Origin: Volvariella volvacea V23
Lineage: Eukaryota; Basidiomycota; Agaricomycetes; Agaricales; Pluteaceae
Assembly (NCBI GenBank): GCA_000349905.1
Contig: KB722745.1
Location: 217,688-281,687 of the forward strand
Length of the DNA stretch: 64,000 bases
Direction of reading: 5' to 3'
The notes below the pieces were generated by a model. The model worked only from the letters and a program-made list of their open reading frames with translations, was not told the DNA's origin and did no database searches. The position numbers and the translations under genes are program-made. Positions 14,001 to 25,700 of the stretch are shown one piece after another (within the stretch, counting starts at the first letter, position 1; each line of letters starts with the position of its first letter).

Positions 14001-14608
14001 CAAGGTTTGTTGACGCTCCCATCCCTGTGATGCTGCCTAGACTAATACATGCACCCCTTCAGGGCGAGAGAAGACGAAGTGCTGTATGTACTTCGTAAAC
14101 TACTCGAATTGAAATTATGGCAGGGATCATTATGGGCTGCATTGTCAGACAACCCGACAAAATACGCAACAGAACAGCCGCGTAGGTCTTTCCCTGCATT
14201 CTTTGCCACATCCTTGAGCTAACTACTATATGATATCCTCATACGACAACAGCGATCGACACAACGTTAACACCAACATCAGCTCTCATCTCAGATGCGA
14301 TCAAACGTTCACCTGTAGCGCATTTGTTTCACTTTTATCCGATGTTCTGCGAAATTGCCGCTTTGCCGAGGCGCACGCCGTCGTCTGTGCTTTCGGCGAG
14401 TTCGAGTGCTACGATATTTGAGGTGCAGATTGGGCGAGGCGGCGAATTGGCTGAAGGCGTGGGCAGTCCGGGTTCGTTGGGCGGTGGAAGGAGGAGCAGT
14501 AGCAGCGAGAAGGCGGGTGGTAATGGTGGTAAAGTAGTCGAGTTGGACGCGAGGAATTTGGCGAGGGAGTGTTTGAAGATTATTGGGAAAGAGATGGGGT
14601 GTGCATAG
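8094..14608 (+). CDS. MON2: MON2, Golgi/endosome trafficking scaffold
   Basis: Sixteen exons were joined with consistent phases: 8094-8129, 8181-8225, 8277-8343, 8395-8654, 8709-9053, 9112-9416, 9468-10995, 11051-12656, 12713-12777, 12829-13095, 13148-13292, 13343-13418, 13469-13830, 13881-14004, 14063-14181 and 14253-14608. The product is 1901 residues, somewhat longer than yeast Mon2 (about 1640). The N-terminus (MSSLAFLVTELQ, then SLASETRRKHPEVRE) and the segment with LLRPVFMGC and SLGSLQRLIAL are diagnostic of the Mon2 family, a large HEAT-repeat protein related to BIG/Sec7 ArfGEFs but lacking the Sec7 domain. By family, Mon2 works with Dop1 and the flippase Neo1 on trans-Golgi/endosome membranes in retrograde cargo sorting. 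The first three exons are only 36, 45 and 67 nt. The acidic and Ser-rich insertions at about 10,560-10,700 and 12,360 look like linkers. Confidence 0.95.
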
Positions 14609-14880
14609 TGTGATGAAGTGTAATTGCCGCATGAAGGGGGTGGTTAATTGTATGACGGAGGAAAGGGAAACGTATAGCATGTAATAGTAGGGAATACGAT
14701 CATTTAGGTTGATAGTACCATTATAATGAGCAATAGATTGTTGTGTTCTATGGTGTCTTTGCGTGCTGTGAGCATTGGCTATGCTTGGGCCAGGTCACTT
14801 ATATGCATCAGCAATTATCGAAATCGATATCCACAAAAAGGTATCTAGATCTGTTATATATCCAATAAGCGGCGATGGGT

Positions 14881-15854
14881 TCAGGCCTGCTGAATCGGAT
14901 GACGCTCTCTCCAAAGCTCCAACCCTCTCTCAAAGGATCTGTTGTTCACACCTTCTGTCACTAAGCAGAAGGTTACGCCTTTGCACCGATGTCACTGCCG
15001 ATGAAGTTATAGTTTCCAGAAAAATGCACACCTAATTTTTCAACTTCGGCGTTTCTGTGCTCGTCGTCGAAGAACAGCTGTCATGATCATTGCAGGTTAA
15101 GTAGAAGGGTAAAAGTGACGGCTAAGGACTTGCCATCTCTGCATATGGAATGCCCGTCTTCTTGCGTATCTCCTTAAAGTGAGTAATTTTGGAACCTATG
15201 ACAGGAAATGTCGGGCGTTATAACGCGTAAGGAAATCAAAAGATGACAGCGCATAGCTTTAATTAAGCGTATACATGCGAACTTATTCCGTACCTGGGTA
15301 TATTTCCTGCTGGTTGAAGAAGGTAATTGCCGATACAGGCGCCGTTTCTCCGTCCTTTGGCGGGACCAGGAGGAGCTGCAGCGCTTGGCGCGCACTGTGC
15401 CGCCCATTGTACAGTCAACGGTGATGACAACAGGCATTGGTAACGAAAGCAGAGATGCCTTACAGACTAGGCGCGGATGTCCGGGAGCATGCGGCGATGG
15501 TCACGCCGGCGTCTTTGAGGTGGTGCAGGATTCGGGGCACGTCTGGGTAGAGCGATACACTATCGTCGTATCTGATGAGAGTTTTGTGAGCTGTTCGTCT
15601 GCCAGCTCATAGCGCAGGGATACCTGTCGAGCACTTGGTTCAAGGTGTTTTTATGGCGCCTTAGGGGGCCTAGGCGGTGTAGGTAAGCCGGCGCTCCACA
15701 CGCAAATTCCGAACAATATCCAGACCAGTAATGTGGGTGTCGATCCAGAGGTCCCAGAGAGTGTAGCTGGACGTAGCTTGTCAGTCCTGGGATAGTCGAG
15801 GGTGCAGGCTTACTCTAGGTCAAAGGCCACGAGCTTTGGGAGCCTGGTGTCCAT
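14881..15854 (-). CDS. MDP1: magnesium-dependent phosphatase-1 (HAD)
   Basis: Eight exons on the minus strand: 15814-15854, 15726-15766, 15624-15669, 15464-15571, 15294-15394, 15134-15195, 15032-15077 and 14881-14978, giving 180 residues, the usual MDP-1 size. Splicing rebuilds the catalytic HAD motif I as FDLDYTLWDLWIDTHI; the second Asp codon of the motif is itself split by intron 1. Further hallmarks are YPDVPRIL, the motif II CSRTSAP, ITFFNQQEIYPG, SKITHF and LFFDDEHRN. By family this is an Mg2+-dependent aspartate-nucleophile phosphatase acting on phosphotyrosine or sugar phosphates, possibly in removal of protein glycation products. The intron after residue GAEM uses a GC-AG donor (GCAAGT at 15133-15128). 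The gene converges with MON2 and diverges from the KTR gene across a shared 281 nt promoter. Confidence 0.93.
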
Positions 15855-16135
15855 GGGAGATGGCAATCAACGACTTGACGGCATGACGAGACGGAGTTGA
15901 CGAGCTGATCCATCACACGCGGTGGCTACTGCGCATTGCAAATCGTCGTCATTATTTTCCTTATCTTTCTCCACCCTGTCCTGTACATCGGCCTGCCAGC
16001 TCCTTGTCCATTTATTTTCCGTTTGTGCTTTACTACCATCATATTCTTGTTTTGAACCGCAGCTGGCTCCTGTCTCAAGCTAATCTCTTTGTCTTCATAC
16101 CCCACTCTTTTCGGGCCCACTGCGCTCATCGAACG

Positions 16136-17974
16136 ATGAACACCTCAGCTCGGTACATACTTCTTATCTTGGGTGTAATTGTGAGTAGCAGGAATCTGCC
16201 CGCAGTGCTCATATCCACTGACACGTCCGCAGTTGAGCTTGCACTTCATTCTCTCCTTCACACACGAAGAATACGGCCGGGTCACCTCCTTCTCTAACAT
16301 TGCCGGCCACTTCAACGGCGGAAACAGCAACAGCGACCTCGAAGCCGAACCGCTGCCCAATCCTGGATTCCACCCCGTCGGCTCTTCCAACCTAACCCAC
16401 CCCGCAGGCGACCGCCGGGCGAATGCAACCTTTGTCGTTCTGGCAAGAAACGGCGATATTGATGGAGCTGTGAGGAGTATTCGGGACATTGAGGACAGGT
16501 TCAACAAGTACTACGGGTATCCGTATGTGTTTTTGAACGAGGTGCCGTTCACGGACGACTTCAAGAAGTGAGTCTTGGCTTGGGCTGCATCAGGCGGGTG
16601 GCGTTTACCGTTGACCCTTTATGACGAATAGGCGCATCTCAGTCCTCACCGCCTCCACTGTGGAGTTTGGACTCATTCCCCACGACCATTGGTTCCAACC
16701 GGACTGGATAGATGAGGATAGGGCCACAAAAGGTCGGAATAAGCTAGTTGCTGAGAAGGTCATCTATGGAGGTACGTCTCCTCTGACAGTCGCGCCTTTC
16801 CCCACCCACAACTCCGCCACCCCGACGCACACACAGGCAGTAAATCGTGAGTCGCGCCATCTGAGCGGTCCGTGCGCCCAATCCAATCTTAACGCCGCCC
16901 ACAGATATCGTAATATGTGTCGTTTCAACTCGGGGGTTCGTGCATTTTTGTTGCCCCCGTGTTCGCCACGTCGCCAACTATATGTCACCCTGCACAGTTC
17001 TTCTTCCGACACCCGCTCGTCCAAAAATCCGTTGGTATTGGAGAATTGAGTGCGCTATTTATACTCTCGCTTACCCAAACTCCCGTCTCATCGCCTTTCT
17101 GCAGACCTGATGTTCATTTCCATTGTGATCTACGCTATGACCCATTCTTGTTCATGGAGGACAATAATAAGACATATGGTATGCTAATCGGGTCATCCGC
17201 GCTTTTTTTTTANCGCGGTTTTCATTGTGCCTTGATAGGTTTTACTATTACTATGTACGAATTCCAAAAGACGATTCCAACTCTCTGGGATACCGTAAAA
17301 GGTAACCTTCCCGCCACTCTTAAATCTCTATTCGCGCTGACTGCTAGGCGATTGAAGCATTCTTCCGCGAAAACCCACAATACGTGGCTGAGGATAATGC
17401 TTTGCGATTCCTCTCGGAAGATGGGGAGACTTACAACCTTTGCCACTGTCAGTTCTTTGTCTTCTTTCTTTGCGATTGCGCTGATCGCCCTTTTTAAGTC
17501 TGGAGTAACTTTGAAATCGCGGACATGGACTTTTGGCGCAGCCCGGAATACATGGCTTACTTCAAGTATCTCGATGAGACAGGTGGATTCTACTACGAGG
17601 TACGCTCTCCTTTTCGCCATTTGGGACCGAAAGTGGTGACTTACTGTACGTCATTTGCGATTGTAGCGCTGGGGAGACGCGCCCGTGCACAGCATCGCAG
17701 CGGCAATCATGCGCCCCAAGAGCCACATCCACTTCTTTGATGATATAGGCTACGAGCACAACCCTTACATCCATTGTCCAAGCAGCGAGAGACAGTGGCG
17801 GGATCTGAGGTGTTCGTGTGATCAGAGACGCAGTTTCGGTGAGTGTCCTCGCAGTGCGAGTTGGTGGAACTGATAGCTCACGCACGCGCGATGATGGGAC
17901 TTTGGTTGTTGATAGACTACGACGGCTACTCGTGTCTAAAGAAATGGGACGCTCTTATGGGACGCAGAGTGTAA
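16136..17974 (+). CDS. KTR/KRE2 alpha-1,2-mannosyltransferase (GT15)
   Basis: Twelve exons: 16136-16180, 16233-16567, 16632-16771, 16837-16846, 16905-16935, 16998-17049, 17105-17178, 17239-17294, 17348-17447, 17499-17599, 17667-17838 and 17916-17974. The product is about 391 residues. MNTSAR plus a hydrophobic stretch (YILLILGVILSLHFIL) gives a type II Golgi membrane anchor. GT15 signatures follow: NATFVVLARN, MCRFNSGFFFRHP, WYWRIEPDVHFHCDL, and YNLCHFWSNFEIA with the catalytic glutamate of the family. By family it transfers mannose from GDP-mannose to N- or O-linked glycans in the Golgi. Exon 4 is only 10 nt. The coding sum is 1175 nt, one short of a multiple of three: the A-run at 17023-17027 has five A where six are needed to read from VQK into RWYWRIE. 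The single N (17213) sits in the intron 17179-17238. The break may be an assembly error or a real mutation. Confidence 0.92.
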
Positions 17975-19245
17975 ATACCTCCATCATTCCTAGCATCGCA
18001 TCAAAACAAGCCCACTCACCCAAGAATCTCTGTCCCTTATCGCTTGCTGTTTTGCCATATATCATATCAACTGTTGTCACACATTCACGCACACTCCTAT
18101 CGCTTATTGCTCATGTACACGCTATGCAAAGTTTCATCAAGCCATCTAAACCCAAGAACCTCCAGCGGCCACCTTTGCGACTAGACTCGGACGGCGACTC
18201 GGGAGGACGGCAAAAGTCCAAGGCGGAGTCGGGGTGGTGATGGACACCCGCCACAGAACATCGACGCTGATGCCGACGCTGACACTGACAACCAACACCA
18301 CCTACTCCTATGTGGAGTTCCTTGTTCTCGCCTTTTGTTGATGTTACATACTTATTAGCACCTCGACGGATGCTCTTTTTACTTTATCCTTTCCTCCTCT
18401 CTCCACTCCGAGTCCTCATTCGTGGTATGTACGTCCGCCTCTAGAAAACGTATACGGGACGCATCTGCACGCTTTCTGTTATCCATGGAGGTTTGGTGGT
18501 TGGGTTGCGAGTGTGCTGTGACTGTAGACGGTGTGGTTTTACTAATATCTTGCTTGTTTTATTCTTCGATTTTGGTATTAGCTCTTGGGTCTTGGGTCTT
18601 GGTTTTGTGTGTAGCTAATGGATTTTTTTCTGCTTGTGGGTTGGTCCGGCTTGTGTGTTTTAATGGGTGTGGGCTTTCGGGCACAGCAAACTGTCGATTG
18701 CTCTCTCGGCCCTTCCCACAGTGTGAGCAACTGTAATTTTTGCAGATGCAGGTGGATATACAAGAAAATTTTAATTGACTAACTCCTAGATAGTAGCAAC
18801 CCACCAATTAACATAGCCCTGCCTTTTGAGCCAAGCAATTTTAACCCTTTTAATGTATATAGTGTGGGCTATGGTAGAGTAGCAGTATAATGAATACTAG
18901 CTTGCTGTATTACTGTCATGATTGAAGCTAGTGTGACACCAGATGTGACTTGGCCAGCAAAAGAATTGCAGCACCAAAATCACTCAAAAATTTTCTCACC
19001 AATCTTGGAATCAAAGGAAACCTAATATATATAGATGGTCTCATAATGGGTAGGTAGTGTAACAATGACAACAATGTTACAAGGCCAGAGGGAGTAGCTA
19101 AGTATGAGAAAAAGTGATGTAATCAAGTGGTGCAATACTTTTGCGGGCCAGTGTAACTGTACGCGTGACAATGTTGTGACTATCGTTGCGTGTCACGACA
19201 AAAGGCTCTGAGCCTTGTACTGCGACCTCGTTTTCAAGGTGCTCC
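17975..19245. other. intergenic with an AT-rich island
   Basis: No gene is supported. About 18,740-19,150 is strongly AT-rich and resembles the island at the start of the window rather than its surroundings. It could be a decayed insertion, but I find no clear terminal repeats or target duplication. The segment 18,120-18,740 holds only a short Ser/Gly-rich frame and is probably KTR 3' flank. Confidence 0.4.
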
Positions 19246-21480
19246 ATGTCGATCACAAACTCCCCGCGACGGCACCCTCAAGATATAGGTGCGAACTGCT
19301 TTTTCATACCCATCACGCTCGTCTTTTGCTCATTCCCTGGTTTCAGTCGCCATATTCCATGCCTCATTTCACCCAACGCAAGGCAATGTCGTCGACTGGT
19401 CTATGAAAGCTAGCGATGGTGCGTATACCGTCTCCCTTGAGGCGTCTTTGTCTTGAAGGACAGACTTTAGATCTCAGTTTGGACAACGTCGAATTCAGTG
19501 CACTTCCGAGTGGACTGCACCTCGTCGACCAAGACGTAGTGTGAGCCGCTTTTCCCCGTCCACTGGCACCCGCCCCAAACCTGACCCTAAAGATAGTTAT
19601 TTTACAAAAGACGGTTTCCCTGGCGTTTGTATATTCCGGAGACGCAGAACGGTAGAGCACGGGCATAGGGGATATCGTCTCTCCTCCCTCGGTATCCTAC
19701 TAGCAAGATCCAAACGACCGCGACCATGGAGACACACCGCGGACCTCAAGCACCTCATAACGACCATTTACTCCAAAGTGGAAACTTCTGGACAGCTCCA
19801 ACCATCGGGAAGCGATTGGGACCCCGCTGTGGCGTTTTTCGAAGAGAGAAAGGTGGTTAGTGCGGACCTTGGGGGCGCTGGAGACTGGCATGGCTGGAAT
19901 TACGAGTTGACTGAGGTAAGAGCGTTTCTCTCCCCCCCTTTCTTTTTCGCCTCGTGTCTTGACTTTGCCACGACATTCGGGACACGATGCATTGCATCCT
20001 ATCCAGATAGAGACACAAACCCCTGACATCAATCCGACGCTACACCTCTCGCATCTGCTACGGATCCTAGGCCCATCCACTCTTACGTTGTATAAGCACG
20101 TTTTGGGGCGCCGAAGGATTCTTATCTACACCCTCCCACCTGTGGAAGCCGCATGCATGCTATGCCAGGTTGCTGCGGACATATGCTACGAAGACCAAGT
20201 GGACGAGGGCGTCAGCCAAGCGGACACGTCTGGCCGTGGCACAATAGGAAAGCTGCGAGGCCGATCGCGGGAGCCGATTAACGTTTTGGGAATGGTGACG
20301 TTGAACGACCTGGATCGTTTGCGGACCGAAGGGATGACGGGTCGTGGTTGGGTTGCTTGTACGTCTGAATCATACGTTTTGGGGGTCGGGTGGATTGGAT
20401 GGCTGAATCGCTTTTGCAGGTACAACGGATGCGATTTTTCTGGAGAAGCCATCGTATTATGATCTGTTGATTGATCTTACGACTATTACTGCGAACAGAT
20501 CCTCGCGGCCTACGTTCTATGCTTCGAAGCCTATTTCACCTCAGCCAAGCAGCTCGAAGGAGACGCACAGATTGTCTATAATCCGCTTTGCGTGGAGTGA
20601 TGTACGACTTGTGAGTGTCACCCCCTATCCACGTCATGCTCTTACTCACCAAATGTCACCGCAGTGGAACGAACTGGACCGTATTCTCCACCTAGATGTG
20701 GAGAATGGTGATGGCTGTTGTGGCGCAGCGGGTCACAACCCCGAGCTTCCCCCCAAACCATCAAAGTCTATATCCGCATGGACGGACGCCTGGCGCGTGT
20801 ACGAAGACGTTTGCTTAGTATGCGCGGGCTTATGGCTAGGAGCGTGGAGAGGCAACTCCACGATGTCGTACTCAACGGCAAACGGGCCGGAGAACTGGGG
20901 TGCAGTGAGGCTGGAAGGGGATGACGATTTTAGTATAAACGCGACTGGGTATGTGAGGCAGGTCGGTATGGGGATTGAGAACGTTCCCCAGCCGAGTGGG
21001 AGTGGGGGTAGCATTGGCAGTGGACCAAGCAGTCCGAGTCTGAAAGGAAGCCGAAAGTCGCGTGGGACGTCGTGGACGGTGAATGGAAGACCTAGCCTTA
21101 GCATTGGCAAAGGCAAGCAGTTGACCTCTCCGTCGATGGATTTCGAGACTATCGATCCTGAGCTGGACGCACGGGAGAGAAGAGACGGCCAGCGAAGAAC
21201 AGTTTTGGCTCTCCTGCAGACCTTCCATGCTCATACGCTCTTCCAGCTTTCGGTTTTGGAGTCGTTCCTGCCGAAGGGGATCAGCTCGAGAGATGGAGGT
21301 AGTGGCGGACCGCTCGTACATTTCAGCTCGAGAGAGATGGTCGCATTCGAATTGGGTCCGCTGAGTGGATCTGATGCAAGGTACCTAGAGTGGCTGGTAC
21401 AGGAGTACGGAGGGGGAAGACAGGTGGTTGTTAAGAGAGGCTGGAAGGACTTGTTGGGCGTGATTTTTGGGTATGGTTGA
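19246..21480 (+). CDS. LCHN/DENND11-like DENN protein
   Basis: Seven exons (19246-19288, 19347-19418, 19459-19540, 19597-19915, 20007-20358, 20420-20610 and 20665-21480) code for 624 residues, all phases matching. The start was chosen because MSITNSPRRHPQDI splices directly into VAIFHASFHPTQGNVVDW, the usual beginning of this family. Later hallmarks are VEFSALPSGLHLV, GFPGVCIFRRR, RGYRLSSLGILLA, GPSTLTLYKHVLGRRRIL and YEDVCLVCAGLW. The family (LCHN/DENND11, earlier DUF2347/DUF4484) is a divergent DENN-domain group, inferred to act on Rab-type GTPases. The intron 19419-19458 is only 40 nt. The C-terminal half contains a Ser/Gly-rich low-complexity insertion (about 21,000-21,120). The family call rests on remembered sequence patterns, so another DENN subfamily is possible. 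Confidence 0.78.
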
Positions 21481-22709
21481 GTTGCTTTTTTGTTATTCCC
21501 ATTGCCCTCCCCTTCGCTTCCTTTCGTCTCTTCCTTGAACGATGTGAATATTGTGCTGTATTGTTTCATACATCTACTGTATACCCTATTATTATGTGCC
21601 CCCCCCTCGCTCCCACCCTTTCCTCCCGATCACCAACCATCCTGGCCTTCGTTCTCCCTATGCTCTGTTTCGTTATCTATTTCTCTCATCACGACCTTTA
21701 TCACGACCCCCCATCTCTCCTCTCTCCTTATGTATCTATCTATGTGCGCCTACCCACGATCATGCCTCACCAATGATTAACGAACCTTTGTATTCTTCCG
21801 TTTCTTGTAGAGTGCCGCTGAGCGTCCCGATTGTACTGGGAATGGTGATTTACAAAGCTATCGGGTTTAGCTTGAGACATGTTTATGAGTTGGCGGGAGG
21901 TAGATTCGTTCAAGGATCTGGCAATGGGGCGTTGCCCGTGGAGATGGCAAGGGATAGAGTGCAAGCACGAGCACGAGCACGAGCAGCCCAAGATCAAGGC
22001 CGTCGTGAGCAAGCTGGGATCAGGCCCTCCCGCGCCACAGGAAAAGTGCACAGGGATTAAATCGTAGAATCCGTGCTGAGCATCGTCTTGGGGACTTGGC
22101 CTCATGAGTTATGGTTTTTTATGAATCTAGTTCTTTCTATTCATCTACTGCCCTTTCCACGAATAGACTTGGGTTAATCCAACGTAATACCAGCATGTGC
22201 TGTAGTAGTGCCGTGATGGTGCTGTGCGATCCCGAGAGCCCGGCGAATTTATCTGGCCTGATGGTAACCGGCCGTGCCCCGTGGCCACTGGAATGATGGA
22301 CGAAGGTGAGAAAAAAAGTCAACAAAACTTCCCTGGCGCATGATGCATGACGAGTGCACATGTCCAACGAAATGATCCCACACAACAGGCAAATCAGGCT
22401 GGTTTTCTCAGAACCAGGCCAAACAATCAGGAAAACACATTAAATGTTTTGTCAACTGAATTGAAAAACGGGTCATAATTCATGGTTTGCACCTGCTTCT
22501 GACCTGGTTCCTCTCCAAATATTCTTTTCTGCCTGCTGTGCCAAGTCAACTTCCCCCCGGGACCGAGTACAGCACGAACATCCCTGGGTAGCTCGAGGCG
22601 CCGGACAGTAGCTCGATCAGCGGAGCATGGTGGTGCCCTCAAGTTCAATTGCCAGTGGTAAAACCTCGTCACTGGTACACGACTCAAAGGGCGCGTCAAC
22701 GGCGTTCTG
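21481..22709. other. intergenic, nothing supported
   Basis: The first part is pyrimidine-rich (about 21,480-21,780) and probably includes the 3' UTR of the preceding gene. No open frame here shows recognisable homology or a splice chain. Confidence 0.4.
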
Positions 22710-25700
22710 ATGGATTTCCTTACTCGGCTGAGGGAGCTGCTGGATGTCGAGGTACCAGAAGAAGCTGCATGTCTTTTGCTCTGCTTGAGGCGGCTGGGAG
22801 GATCTAGGCTGGCAAGATACCCAAGTTTTCGCGATCGCGATCCGAGTCGGGAGGCAGTCGCGTTTGGTGATCCTCCTGAAGGGGACGGGTTGTTTATCAA
22901 TCATCACGGTGAACCAGTGGAGCAGTCAAGTTTAAGTATTGAGGGGAGCACCCCCAGTGCTCATTCCGGCTTGAGCACCACTTTTGCGTCATGCTTCGCC
23001 CAAATCACGATGGACGCGGCTTTACACGGGGCTATAAAAGCGGGGTTGCATGAAGAAGTTGCAGGTTGGAGAATGGTGGATGGCGCGTTGGGAGGTCGCG
23101 GCGATTTGCCCGTAGCCAGCAGTATTGATGGATTGCTCAGAAACAGCGATTTATCAGCTCTTGGCCGCGGGGAATATGGTGACATGGTGGTGGACTTACA
23201 GGTGAGGGGAGTGCTCGAAAAGGTGCGTCCGGGGCTTGAAGAATTGGTGCGCGGGGAAAAAGAACTTTCACTTTGGACCCCATTATCAAGATCTGGGAAG
23301 CAGGCAGTTGAGGGGTTGCTGAGTCCTTGTCGTCACGACGGTGCCCTCATAGATCCTGAAATCGTAGAACATATCACGCGTCTGCGCATACCCCTGCTCT
23401 ATGGAAAACCCAACGTGCTTCTACACGACCTGGATGGCTTCAGACGCGATCCGAACAACGAAAAACGCGTCAGAAATATCTTTCAAGGATCGAACCACAC
23501 GTGAGTTCCCACTCAGCAAATACACCTTTTCTTATTCTGCGGTTGCTATCCTGGCAGATTCTTGGTAAACACCTCCGGCTCAGGAAAGACAAAATTACTC
23601 CTAGCCGGACTCCTTTCAAATTGGGGATTTTATTTCACCGCTATGGTCGATTCGAGTTCGTTGGGTTCCAAAGATCTCTACGACACCATTAGTCAGTATC
23701 TCTACGACCAACCCGGATTTTCTCCCATGCTGCCAAAGAACTCCAGCTCCCCCGAGTTTCAAAACGCGTTGAAATCCAACAGAGAAATCGCGACACGCGT
23801 ATTCAACCGCGTTCTCCTCGCACGACTCCTAGTCTTCCACAAGTTTGCACAAGAAATGAAACGCCACCAGGAATCGTGCAAGACACCAGTGAATAGCGCG
23901 TTCTACAAGCACCATTGGCTGAACCTCCAATTACGGCCTTCAATCCTCCATCCCGAAATCGACGACATTTTCAGCACTATCACAAAAGCCCTGTTATCCG
24001 CTTCTGATGCCTTCATCCAACGCCTCCTCCGCACCCATCTACTCAAACTCGAGCAAACCTGTTCAGCTGACCTCCTGACCTCTCCCTTTCAAAAATCACC
24101 CTCATTTTACTGTGTCATAGACGAAGCTCAATACGCGGCATCCCAGCACTCCGAAGCTTTTAGATCAGACAAAGACGGCTCCCCCCGTCCTGTGCTACGC
24201 GAACTTGTACGATCATGGGAAGGCATCTCGCAACAATGGCAGAGTAGTAGTTCTTGTTCGAAACAAAACTTGTGTATCGTTATTGCCGGGACGGGTGTGC
24301 AGAAGGAGGTCGTTGACCAGGCGATGTCGTCGGCTATCATGAAGGAGTCGATGTATCGGTGGATCTCAGATACGGGGGCGTTTGATTGTGAGGAGGAACA
24401 GGGGAAGTATTTGAGGAAGTATCTCCCAAAAGAGCTAGTGAAATCAGAAGCGGGGCAGAGGCTGCTCCAACGGGCTTGGCATTGGCTTCGTGGACGGTAG
24501 GTCATTCTAGGGGTCAGGTTTAGGACGCGAGGAGGCTGATTCGTTTTCTGCACAAGACACCGCTTCACTGCGGGTTTCGTCGCGGCCCTGCTTGAAAATG
24601 GTTTCCAGAGCCCTCATTCAATCCTGAACGAGTATATTTCCCATTTCAGCGGCTTCAGGCCTACGGACGGCGAGGCGTTCGTCAAAGCGGAAGGGTCGAT
24701 CTCCATTATTATCCCTTCAAGACACCGCTTCAACTTTGAGAAACTAAAGAAGAGTTTGTTTTCCTTCCCATACCCCTGAGTGAGGCTCCCTTAGCTCTAA
24801 CGTACCTCTCGTAGACGACGCGATGCTTGCCACCATACGCAAAATGGCATTAGAATACTGGATGAAATCCACCTCGCCGGCTTCACTAGGCCAAGACGAG
24901 ATCAGCTTCGTCGAATACGGTTTTGCCCGCTTCGTCGACTCCCAAACCCAACAAATCGCTGTCAACGAGNNNNNNNNNNNNNNNNNNNNNNNNNNNNNNN
25001 NNNNNNNNNNNNNNNNNNNNNNNNNNNNNNNNNNNNNNNNNNNNNNNNNNNNNNNNNNNNNNNNNNNNNCCTCTAGCTCTCCTCGCAGCCACGCAACACT
25101 TCATCTTCTCCGATTCATCGGTTCATAAATTCTTCTCGGATAAGGTTGGGTCTCATAGCAACGAAGGACTGGGAAATGGATTTGAAAGCTACATCGCGTA
25201 CGGGATCCAGCTTGCGTTTGCGAAGAAGAGGAGGTTGAGCGAGGTTTTTACGTTTCATAAGCATAAGCCTGTTTGGGCTGGGTATATGGCTGAGCTCGTG
25301 GCGATCCATCGTCGTCCTAGTAGTTCTTGGGGAGGAACAGAGGGAGCATACGAGATCGGGCCAGTCTCGTACCCCAAGTCGTTCTGCGCCTCCGCCACTC
25401 TGGGCTTCAACGCCAAAGGAGTCGAAGAGACCCTCTCGTGGCTCAATCACGAGAAGCAGGCGCCTATATGCTTCCCGCATAGGTGCATGGGTCCAGATAT
25501 GCTCTTCGTCTTGAGGTTGCAGGATGGCTCGTTGATCTGGGTGGCGGTTCAGGCAAAGTTTTCGAACGGCGTGGATAGTAATGGGTCTAAGCAGTTGAGA
25601 AAGACGATGTTGGAAGATGCGGTTAAGAAGGTTACGCCTGCGCATTTCTTCTTGGACAGGGTAGGCCCCTTGCGTTCGAGGTTGTCGTTGAAACCTATTG

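Noticed and set aside
18422..18736. A 104-codon hydrophobic open frame on plus
   Set aside because: Low-complexity Cys/Leu/Val-rich composition, no splice partner and no recognisable domain; likely chance.
20872..21321. A 149-codon minus-strand frame
   Set aside because: Antisense shadow of the last exon of the LCHN-like gene.
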